This document shows, piece by piece, positions 35,801 through 44,899 of a stretch of 64,000 nucleotides of DNA. This DNA comes from Arabidopsis thaliana. Its lineage: Eukaryota > Streptophyta > Magnoliopsida > Brassicales > Brassicaceae. Each line of letters begins with the position of its first letter. Positions within the stretch are counted from its first letter, which is position 1. The notes under the pieces are model-generated. The model saw only the letters and a program-made list of their open reading frames with translations, searched no databases and was not told where the DNA came from. The DNA is taken from the NCBI RefSeq assembly GCF_000001735.4, contig NC_003070.9, positions 23,359,971-23,423,970 on the forward strand, written 5' to 3'. The translations under genes were made by a program, and so were the position numbers.

Positions 35801-38060
35801 TATTACTTTACCATTTTATCAATATAGGTTTTGTTTACTAGTAACATGCAAAATGTATTGTATATAGAATTGTATTTACATTGTTACATTTTATTACATT
35901 TCTTATTGATTACATAAATATATCATAGGTATACGTGAATATTAATTAATAAAGGGTATAATTGCTAATAATAAACCAAAAAGAAAAATAAACCTAGATC
36001 ATGAATATTTTGTAATAAAATTTGTTTTGATATTCAAAATAGAGTAAACCGACTCAAACTGAATACGATACTAGTTAAATTATTGTATTGATTTCATATA
36101 AATTTAGACAGATAAATTGGTAATTTGAGACAAATTTATAATGGTGATTACATATTATCACTATTTTAAAATAATATTATTATTTTTACATAATAGTGGA
36201 AATTCAAAACCAAAAATAGTAGTCTAATGATTATACTTCAGCTTGTGTAATTTTATTTTTTTTTAAAACAATAGTACAGGTTCTGTTAAAAAAAAAAAGT
36301 AGTTCAGCTTTGTATAAACTTTCCAGATTTGTTTTAGGAAATTTGGTTCGGATCAGCCATCCATGTCATTGTTGACCACAAAAGAAAAGAAGACAATAAA
36401 ATTGCGAAGTGTAAAGAATCATAATATTTAAAATTTTCTTCTGATGCTATATTTTTGGCTGCCGAAAGGTTACGGAATGAATAAGCAACCAACCACAACC
36501 ATGAAAAAAACTGAACAAATAATAATTAAAATTGCTCAAATATGATTGGAAATTAAGTTGGAATCCACTATTTATATAGTGATGTCATGTGCAATTCTTT
36601 TGAATCCTTGTATTATGATACCATGCTCGTCTAATTAACTATACAATATATACAGATACAGTCTTTATCAGTATTTGGATAGGCTACACGTAGGTAGGTT
36701 AGGTACTAGGTACTCTATTAAATTCCATGATTAAATATCATGTTTTAGCCGACCCAACCCAAGATAAAATAATCCAACTTACCCTAAAGATAAGAATATT
36801 TGTAAGCCTACGAAATTCAAAATTTTAACTGAAAATGATAATGGTGTTGATTGTCTGATTGATGTTCTTGTCAAAAAAAGAAGAAGAAGAGTGTCTTAAT
36901 TAGTTTTAGTTAGGATACTTTTGACGAAATTGTATGTATGAGCTTTTGGTTTAAGTATATGTTTATAATTATTCAGCACGAAAATGAGTTTCGTATAGTT
37001 AGTTCGAGTCCTTGTGTGTATTGGAAGTTTCGAACACGTAAAAATCTCTATCTCCATTAATTATTATGTGTCTATTCTTGGCTGATAATGACTCTAGCTA
37101 TATAACAATTGATTTGATTCTCCATCTTTCAGATTTAATTTTATGTATCTATTTTCTTTGGACAACATTTATTCATATTTCTTTAACAAATAAATATATA
37201 ATATTTTTTTTTAATATAAATACAGTTGATTACAGTTTATACGAACTTCTAACAATTGATTTTATTTTCTTTGTTTTTTGGATTAACCTAGTGACCACAA
37301 AAATAATTTGGAATGTGGTTACCACTCAATAGTGAACTACTTTCCGACCAACCTCATTGTATGGTTTAAACCTTTTCATGCACCAATTGGTAAATTATAG
37401 GCAGAAAAAATATCACTAGTCGAAACAATCTGATTACCGAAAGTGACCCATATGAGATAAGACTCGAGTTTAGACGACAAATATCAGAATTAAACATCAC
37501 AACAACTGTAAAATACATAAGCAAATAAAAAATAAAAATGAATGATTATGACATTATCGGCGGAACATAGAAGAAGTACGTAGCAGACAAACTTCGTGCA
37601 ACTTGTCCTTTGTTGTTTGTTTCTTATAGCATAAAACTACGTTCAAATTGGTACCCTTTTATCATTAAATTATAAAAATAAATTGTACCTTTTTGAGGTT
37701 AGGATTTTAGCAAACTTTTTTTTTTTTGCTTAAGAGATATTTTACGAATTTGATTTAATTTTCACGTCAAAACAAATTCTAAATAAAATCTGTTAATGGT
37801 GATTGATTTGAAATACACTACTAGTCGACAAATACTTCCGTGCGTCTAAATTACAAAAAGAAAATCATTCGAATATATAGATACTAGCTAGGGGAACTAC
37901 TAATTAGGTTTATATCTACATAAGAATATTAAACAAAATCTGTGAACAGTGATTGGTTTGAAGTCATTAGCAGTCTATATATATATATATATGTATACGA
38001 TGTAATATACACCGTTGTCAAGTGATTGTTATAGATAGTCATAACAATATATTTTACATA
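32900..38060. other. Gene-poor intergenic DNA, part 1
   Basis: About 5 kb of very AT-rich DNA with no supported gene. Short features: a repeated word tgtcgacca(a/g)tga near 35283 and 35325, a pair of G-boxes at 35472-35512, and TA microsatellites near 37979-37992. Reading frames of 60-90 codons here are composed of AT-rich codons and look random. Confidence 0.55.
35472..35512. promoter_or_regulatory. Pair of G-box elements
   Basis: Two CACGTG cores, each followed by tgaa (ccacgtgtgaa and gcacgtgtgaa), stand about 32 bp apart, which is three helical turns. G-boxes bind bZIP and bHLH factors. No recognised gene starts nearby, so function is uncertain. Confidence 0.4.
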
Positions 38061-38089
38061 TATTTAACAAAGAGGTATAGCTTTGTCAC

Positions 38090-38517
38090 ATGACTGATTA
38101 TGAAAAACAGAGTTGCGACACGAGAAAGAATATATGGTTAAATGGAAAACAAAATGCAGAGACAAGCTATGTATTTTGCAAACACCTGTTGGAGACACGG
38201 AACATTTGTTATTCCAATGCGAAAAACTGGTTTGTGAAATTCTCTTATACAAATTCTTGGAGAAGTGGCTAGATGTGATGAAGAAGTTTGGGAGCAAAGA
38301 TCATGACAAAACTAAAAAAATTATTTTCAGGTTTGTATTTCAGAATGCGATCCATTAAAGGAAAGAAATGACAGAAGGCACGAAGAGCAATTTTCGACAA
38401 CAGAGAAGATTGTCAAGTTAATTGCTAAAAACATTAGAAATCGCTTAAGCACTCTAAAGAGACGAGAAGTTGAGAAATATGCGGGTGGAATCCAAATGTG
38501 GTTTACATCAAAATAAC
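38090..38517 (+). mobile_element. LINE (non-LTR retrotransposon) ORF2 C-terminal remnant with frameshift
   Basis: One frame (38113-38358) encodes KWKTKCRDKLCILQTPVGDT, then EHLLFQCE. This is the CxxC..EHLFxxC zinc-finger-like region of plant LINE reverse transcriptases (zf-RVT). After a frame change near 38345 the text continues KERNDRRHEEQFSTTEKIVK, then KNIRNRLSTLKRREVEKYAG, typical of the C-terminal WxxRNxRRH...VRNRLS tail. The reverse transcriptase core is absent and a stop separates the two parts, so this is a dead 5'-truncated copy. Confidence 0.75.
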
Positions 38518-38519
38518 AT

Positions 38520-39420
38520 CGCGGATAACAGATCTCTTTAATTTGTTTTAAGAAAAGTTCGTATCCATATATATAAACGTTTATTTAAAAAAATATATAA
38601 TTAGATTAAAAAAAATTTCTACTATAGATATATTTCATAGATTTTTTTGTTATATATTTTCAATAATTAAATTACATTATGAACTAGTTTTTGAAAATGA
38701 TGTTGATTGAGTTATAAACATAGCAAAATTATGGAAAATTGGTCATTGTCTTCAACAATTCTTAAGCATGATGGCTATTTTCTGTAGTATAATACTAATA
38801 AATAAGTGATATTTCTAATTAACTTACTTCAAAACGCTGGCGAAAATGACTTGACTAGTCTTATTAAAAAAAAAAAATTCATCAATGCGAAAACTAGCCA
38901 TGAATGATACAAAGTTTGAAAAGACTAATTCCACAAACCAAAGAGTAGAGAATGAGAATTACTGGAATATAATGGGCCGACCTCATACAAGGCCCATATC
39001 AACATTCACATTTCACAATTCACAGTGGTGATTTTTTTTTTCAAACATAATATTTGTTGTCTTCAATATAATAGAATATTTTTCTTACCAAAATTAATAA
39101 AACAAATATGTCACTAAACTTTCTATATTTGCAATAAATACTGTAAAGAAAAATAATACTTCAGTTTCATTATTGATAGCAAAACATTCAAAAGCCTCCA
39201 AGTTACATGTAAAAGACTCCAAAGTAACTAATACAAAATAATTTTTTTTAATTCTTACATTTTTTTATAAAAATAACCTACCCGCTCCCAAATAATGAAT
39301 GAAAGAATAAAATCAATATTTTCCCTATTTTCTTTGATAAAAAAAAAAACATTTTCCCCTTTTTCTAAAAGTCTTTAAAACCCTAAATGTATAATTTTTT
39401 TTTTTTTTTTTCTTCAAACT
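38520..39420. other. Gene-poor intergenic DNA, part 2
   Basis: AT-rich. A GGGCC pair at about 38973-38997 (aatgggccg and aaggcccat) resembles a site II promoter element. The right end is the 3' flank of SCL28 with a long T run at 39397-39411. Confidence 0.5.
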
Positions 39421-41397
39421 TTAATTCCCTCCGGTAGTCCAAGCCGAGATCGTATAAAGTGGCTGCTCCGACCACCGTAAAGTAACTCCACCGCCGCGTC
39501 CGCCTTCACCGCCGTTGTCTTCATCGCTCCTCTCCACATTGAAAAACCCTTCATTATCAGATCCGTACATCCTAAGCAACATCTTACTCTGCAAAACCTC
39601 TCTCTCCGAGACTCCAAGACTCCGAAACCCTAACTGCTCCAACATCCTCCTCCAATGACGAAAACCCACATGCCTCTCTTGTCTATGACTTCCTTCACAC
39701 GCAACAATGTTCCTGATCTCTCTCCCAAACAACATCTCCTCAACTTTGACTCTCATTAAGCTATCTGTAGCAAGATTCGTGTGAATTGCATCAAACATAG
39801 CTGAATAGTACTTTAGCGAGTTACAAACTCGTGTCTCAAGTTGCTCTGAGTTGTGTTCTGCTTCTTGCTCCGCAAGAACGAGAGCTATTGGGTTTGTGCT
39901 TCTGATTAAACCCAAAAAATCCCTAATTGCTGCTCCGGTTCCATCGTAGAGTGTCTTGTGCATCTGCATGACACAGTTTACAGCTACTGATTCACCTTCT
40001 TTGACGTGAAGCATCCATAGTCTAACGTCTTCGAGTCTATCAACTACAGGATGAAACTCGAATTGAAGATTCATCGCCTCTGCAAATCCGTGGAGGCGAT
40101 CTCCGGTTTCGTTTAGCTCAAGTTTCGATTCTCCGATCCCAGTGATTCGTACATGGTGTGGTGGATTTATTCTCGAAGCTAAGCTTTGGAAGAAGCTAGG
40201 CCACTGTAAACCTTGCTTGATGTCGAAGTCAATAATGTGAACTCTCTCTTTCCCTTCAAATGCTCTGAGTAACATCTCGTTGGCTGTGAAATGAATGAAC
40301 TTTGGAATTGGGGTTACTTGATTCAAGAACCTCAATGCATTTCCTGATTCATCTTCGACAGTTCTATCGAATTCACGAGGGGGTGCGATGTGGAAGATGT
40401 GAGGCCACATACGCGCCACTCTTAGAGCCAAAGCTTCAATGTAGTAAGCTATGAGGCGAGTCATTGGTGTTCTTCCTCTAGGAGAAGCAAGATCACCGGT
40501 TCTTGCAATGAAATGGTTAATCGCTGCTATGTTTCTTGATCTGATCGCGTCTAAGCATCCCGTAAGCAAATTGACAAGCTCGAAATCCCTCTGCAAATCG
40601 TTCCTGTTGTTGTTGTTGTTGATGTTTCCGGTGGTCCTTTCCTCTGTTGCACCGCGGTGTGAGTACGGATTCCTTGAGCCATTTGTAGGTTCTGGTACTC
40701 TATGGCTTAAGCTACGACTCTCGGATGATGCGCTTGTAGATGATCCTCCAGATGCTTCCTTAACTGCTGCAGGAAGGCTACTCTCAACGTCCTTATCGCC
40801 TATACCAGCTAGCTCCGTAATCACCGAATCAACCCAGTTTGGTAAAGGCTGAGAAATGACTTCACTTGGCACAAAGCAAACCTTTTCCTCATCATCACCT
40901 GAACAAGTCAAAGAAAAAGGTAATGCTGGTGAAGAAGAATCCTGGCCAGTGAAATGCTCAAACCAGAAACCACCTTCGTTTTCGCATTTTGTCCTCTTCG
41001 CTCTGCTCAAACAAGACTCGTCCTCCTCAGCTAATCTCTTCAAACTCTTCCCTCTGTTGTTGTTGTCGTTGTTCCAAGAAAACCCTTCTCCATTTCCTCT
41101 TGTTGTTGCCAAAGGTGGAAGCTTTATGTTCTGTTTAAGCGAACAACCACTGGTCTTCGTCTTGCGCTCGATCGGTTTGTTGTTGTTGTTGTTGCTGTTG
41201 TCAAGAGAGATGCTTCTTCCAAGTGGTCTGCTAGAAGGAGTTTCCTTGCGAGAGAAGCTACTACTGCATGGTAAGTCCAATCTCTGTGTGTTCATGGGAA
41301 AATGCGCTGATACTGTTGCTGATGTTGCTGCTACTGCTTCACTCCTCAATCTTCGAGTAGGCGACAACAATGATGAACTCGAACAACCTGCCAACAT
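39421..41397 (-). CDS. SCL28: SCL28, GRAS-family transcriptional regulator
   Basis: A 658-residue intronless GRAS protein, nuclear. The N-terminal half (about residues 1-265) is low-complexity, Ser/Asn-rich, with Asn runs at about 68-73 and 259-264. The GRAS domain covers about 270-655: leucine-rich LLTGCLDAIRSRNIAAINHF near 277-296, VHIID at 386-390 followed by FDIKQGLQWPSFFQSLA, a second Leu-rich region, RNIVACEG at 562-569 of the PFYRE region, and a closing SAW block with WSEQPLYTISAW. From memory this is At1g63100, a G2/M-phase regulator controlled by MYB3R factors, which limits cell division and affects cell size and trichome branching. The promoter carries several AACGG cores that fit this control. 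A Gly-rich stretch (about 629-638) interrupts the SAW region. Confidence 0.95.
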   Translation of the reverse strand: MLAGCSSSSLLSPTRRLRSEAVAATSATVSAHFPMNTQRLDLPCSSSFSRKETPSSRPLGRSISLDNSNNNNNKPIERKTKTSGCSLKQNIKLPPLATTRGNGEGFSWNNDNNNRGKSLKRLAEEDESCLSRAKRTKCENEGGFWFEHFTGQDSSSPALPFSLTCSGDDEEKVCFVPSEVISQPLPNWVDSVITELAGIGDKDVESSLPAAVKEASGGSSTSASSESRSLSHRVPEPTNGSRNPYSHRGATEERTTGNINNNNNRNDLQRDFELVNLLTGCLDAIRSRNIAAINHFIARTGDLASPRGRTPMTRLIAYYIEALALRVARMWPHIFHIAPPREFDRTVEDESGNALRFLNQVTPIPKFIHFTANEMLLRAFEGKERVHIIDFDIKQGLQWPSFFQSLASRINPPHHVRITGIGESKLELNETGDRLHGFAEAMNLQFEFHPVVDRLEDVRLWMLHVKEGESVAVNCVMQMHKTLYDGTGAAIRDFLGLIRSTNPIALVLAEQEAEHNSEQLETRVCNSLKYYSAMFDAIHTNLATDSLMRVKVEEMLFGREIRNIVACEGSHRQERHVGFRHWRRMLEQLGFRSLGVSEREVLQSKMLLRMYGSDNEGFFNVERSDEDNGGEGGRGGGVTLRWSEQPLYTISAWTTGGN

Positions 41398-42029
41398 CCT
41401 CTACAAAATCTACCTAACCCAATTCAAGAGATGGTCTACAAGTGTGTGTGTGTTTGCTCAAACAATTAAAAAAATGGAATCCGATGAATCTTTTTTTTTT
41501 GGTTTTAGTGAAATCAAAGTGAATCCTATATGAAAAAATTGAAGAATGAAATGAATTTGAATCCCCTGCCCCAAAAGAACCAACGAATCTATATAATCAA
41601 ATAAAGAATGAAAGAATTATCGAACTAAACTAAATCAAATCAATCTACCATAAAACAATCATCGGATTCCTTAAACTTTATAAAAAACAACAAAATCTCA
41701 TTTAGATGATAATGACGACCAACGAATTCACATCATCACGAACAGAGACTACTGAAGAACGACCTCGAAGTTGCTGGATAAACAGACTTGAGAGTTGCTG
41801 TAAACCCGGTTCACCATTCCGGTTTGCCATTCTGGTTTTGCCAAATCAAGAAAAATCTCTCAGAACATCCAGAAACCCAAAATCAACAAGAACCCAGATC
41901 AGACAATCACTAGGAGATTACTGAAACACAAGATCAAGATCCAAAAACTCTCAAAGATTGTTACTTTCTTCACTCTCTCTCTCACTCTCACTCTCACTTC
42001 TATCTGTTTCTCTCACTCACTTTTGGTTT

Positions 42030-42056
42030 CTCTCTCTCTCTCTCTCTCTCTAACTC
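42030..42056. repeat. CT microsatellite in the SCL28 5' leader or promoter
   Basis: An uninterrupted ctctctct run, part of a longer CT-rich block (41971-42060), lies upstream of the SCL28 ATG. On the transcribed strand it reads GA, like a GAGA-type core-promoter or 5' UTR element common in plant genes. Confidence 0.8.
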
Positions 42057-42236
42057 TCTACAGGGGTTAAGAGATACTATACAGCTTCTACAAATACCAT
42101 AGTGGAGGCAACTTTTTAGAGTTTGTTTTCTTGTTGGGTCTTCGAGAATTGAAGTTGGCGACTTTTCTTTTTACAGTAATTGTTTTTTAGAGTTGGGCAG
42201 AGTGAGTGGTACACGAGGGATCTGAATCTATCTGAG

Positions 42237-42310
42237 CCGTTGGATCTTTAAAATCAAACGGTAGAAAATTGGTGACCGTTTGTGAATTGTCGGAGAAATA
42301 TGACCGTTGG
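42237..42310 (-). promoter_or_regulatory. Cluster of four MSA-like (MYB3R) elements upstream of SCL28
   Basis: AACGG cores occur at 42237-42241 (as ccgtt), 42257-42261 (aacgg), 42276-42280 (ccgtt) and 42304-42308 (ccgttgg). The last reads cccaacggtca on the gene strand, close to the mitosis-specific activator consensus YCYAACGGYY. Four cores in 74 bp suit G2/M control by three-repeat MYB proteins. Confidence 0.7.
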
Positions 42311-42319
42311 GAGAGAGGA

Positions 42320-43990
42320 AGAAAGAAGAGAGTGTTGGGTGTGTACGGACATCAATGACTTCTGATTGGGAAAGCCAACAACGACTTTTTTTAATACACC
42401 CACCAAAAAATGACATTGTTTTTTTTTAGACTATGACACATTCGCAGTAAAAAAACAAATGATCATTGTACAAAGTCCAAATAACTATTTAGGGTACTAA
42501 ATTTATCTGTCATTAATAAATATTGCCAGTTTTGTGAAATATATTTACTAATTCCTTCTCTATATTAGTAAGAATGATTGTTTATGATTTTCTTACGCAT
42601 CCCCTTAAATCTTTTTATAATTGTTTTATTATACCAATAATTTACATGTACCATTTTTCTACGCAAAATACTTCCCCAATACTAATTCAATTTATTCAAT
42701 TGTCGTATGTCAATGTTTTTTGAAGTTTTACATTTTATAACGTCTAAAAAAAACCCAATATTCATGGAACATACCAGAAATCGAAACTAAGCATCAATTT
42801 TTTTTTATTGAAACTTGTGTAAAATTGCATTCACAAGAAATTAGAGTTTCTGGCCTTCCTAGAGTTTCTTGAATTGCGTTAACAAAAAATTAGAGGTTCC
42901 GGCATTGCTTCCACACTAGGTTAAGGTTCAACAAAATTCGCAACCAAAGAATAGCTATGAAACAAATAAGCAAGATTTCACAAACATAAAGAGCTTACAA
43001 AATTTCAAAACTAATGGGCTTTACTAGCAAATATAATGGGCTTTTTAATAAACCTTTTTTTAATAAGCCTATTAATAAAGATGGGCAAAATGTGTTTCTT
43101 TTTGTATCAAAATGTTGTCTAATTTTACTGATAAATAAGAATAAGAAATAGGGTAAATATTTGGAAACTATTTAGAAATACATTTTAATCTAATGGTAAT
43201 GATTAATTCAAGATGTATATAATTTCTAGTATCTTTTCCCTAATAATTGATATTTTTCATTCATTAACACTAGGACCTTTTAGGTTTAACATCTTAAAAC
43301 TCTATCTTAAGATGTTTAGATAAGTATTTGGGTTGTAATGATTTTCTAGGAAACACTAAAATAGTATGAACATAATCTAGTTAATCACTAGACTAAAAAT
43401 CAAATCTGAATCTATGTACAAAATCTAAACTATACACATAAAAGTAGATATTAACATATATATTAATGAATAATATATAATTATATATAGATACACTTAG
43501 CACAAATATACACATATATTTATTTTGGATTGTTATCATGTGCTCTGTAAGAAATCATGCTACAATATACAGATGATATAACAGGATAAGAGCTATATTA
43601 ATAGAGAACTTTGCATAAAAGTCGTTATCCAAAAAAAGAAAATAAACTTTGCATGAAAGCTAAACCAAATGCAAATAAGAAAATAATTGTATCTTAAAAG
43701 GATTGTTCTTAAACGATATAAAGGTACATAATTCCCTCCCACGTTAACCATTCATTGTGCATTGTGGAATTCCATTTGTATAATTAGTTTTGAATTAGAT
43801 CATTCATTTCCTTTGAGTTTGATGAATAAAAAGTAAGAAAAAAACACTAAGCTTGGGAGGGTGGCTTAATTAAGCGTGTACACATAAACTATACTTTGTT
43901 AAAAAAAAATTGGGAGGTTGATTATGACTTATGAGCGAATAAAGCACTTTTGCGATAGTTATTGAACTTGCTAATCAAGTTGTTAAACGT
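42320..43990. other. Intergenic DNA upstream of SCL28
   Basis: AT-rich. A diverged 35-bp direct repeat (aagaaattagagtttctggcc near 42835 and aaaaaattagaggttccggc near 42884) and three tgggctt/tgggc words between 43015 and 43087 are the only visible structure. Confidence 0.5.
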
Positions 43991-43993
43991 GTG

Positions 43994-44003
43994 TATATAT
44001 ATA
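43994..44003 (+). promoter_or_regulatory. TATA box of the 44093 gene
   Basis: tatatatata followed by gg, 90 nt upstream of the ATG at 44093. Supports a real promoter with a start near 44030. Confidence 0.55.
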
Positions 44004-44092
44004 GGATGTGCATCATCACAATTCTCTCTAGCTAGCTCTTATTCGTATTATATAAAAAACTCAATAACTCTTTTTTGTTTTTGGTTCTTAAG

Positions 44093-44539
44093 ATGCAATC
44101 TATTTATACAGAGATAAACACCAAAGCCAAGAAAGCAAGGACGAATGTAGACTATTTCTATACAGCTTACATGAAAGCCACTAACACAGATTTGGGAGAC
44201 GAAGCGTTTAAAGCCGTGACAAACCCGATCCTTTCACAAATGGAGGAAATCATCAACACAGCTAAACATGTTGCATATCGCGTGGGAGTTATACGAAGTA
44301 CAAATTCAGATCCTAATTTTCTTCGAGATCTTGACGAGGTAGACAAGATGGGGGATGATGTCTTTGAGAAATCAAAAACTGCCCTAGACATAATGCGAAA
44401 AGCGGTTGTTGATGCAAAGGAAAGGAAGAAAGCTAGAGATGAAGCAATAAAGGAAGAAGAAGAAGCAAGGAAAGAGGAAGTAAAGAAGAAAGCAAAGAAC
44501 GAAGCAGGAGAGAGCAGTTCACACAACGTACCAACGTAA
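44093..44539 (+). CDS. Uncharacterised 148-residue Lys/Glu-rich protein
   Basis: I do not recognise this gene. One exon, 148 residues, starting MQSIYTEINTKAKKARTNVD; the ATG at 44093 is the first in frame after a TATA box. There is no signal peptide or membrane segment. The body is amphipathic and probably helical (for example TNPILSQMEEIINTAKHVAY). About the last 45 residues are highly charged, with EEEEARKEEVKKKAKNEA, and should form a charged helix or coiled coil; they end ESSSHNVPT. Codon use looks like that of normal genes in the window, and the frame is long for an AT-rich region. It could be a lineage-restricted gene, or a fragment of a larger family that I cannot name. Confidence 0.6.
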   Translation: MQSIYTEINTKAKKARTNVDYFYTAYMKATNTDLGDEAFKAVTNPILSQMEEIINTAKHVAYRVGVIRSTNSDPNFLRDLDEVDKMGDDVFEKSKTALDIMRKAVVDAKERKKARDEAIKEEEEARKEEVKKKAKNEAGESSSHNVPT

Positions 44540-44890
44540 TTAAGTAAACATAAAAAGTTAATAAGCACATAAGTATTTAACGAAGCATAATATATGTATT
44601 TAGTGTTCTCTTCAAAATTACAACAAGATAAAAAAGTAAATATATGATTATTCTTCATATGATATTTTACATTGGAAAAATGTTTATCACACAAACACGA
44701 AACCGAAATGCATCAAACAAAAACCGAACCGAACCGATATAGAGTTACATTAATCAAACCGAATTATAAATGGATCATAAACCGAAAAAATCAAACCGGA
44801 ACCAAACCTTAACAAGATCATATCAAATACGTCGTCGTTTCATCTGAGTCGTCTCTCTTCACTCGCCGGAGAGAGAGAAGAAGAAAAGAC
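44540..44890. other. Short intergenic DNA with AACCGA-rich stretch
   Basis: Between 44700 and 44815 the word aaccga or a close variant recurs many times in degenerate form. No gene seen. Confidence 0.6.
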
Positions 44891-44899
44891 GACGGAGAA

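Noticed and set aside
36990-37030. tRNA-like T-arm text (agttcgagtcc)
   Set aside because: No matching acceptor stem, D-arm or anticodon arm could be built around it.
40856-41533. 225-codon open frame on the plus strand over SCL28
   Set aside because: It is antisense to a well-supported GRAS gene. Its Leu/Ser-rich composition reflects the reverse complement of the Asn/Gln- and Ser-rich N-terminus.
41706-41924. 72-codon plus-strand frame upstream of SCL28
   Set aside because: It lies antisense to the 5' leader of SCL28 and shows no protein features.
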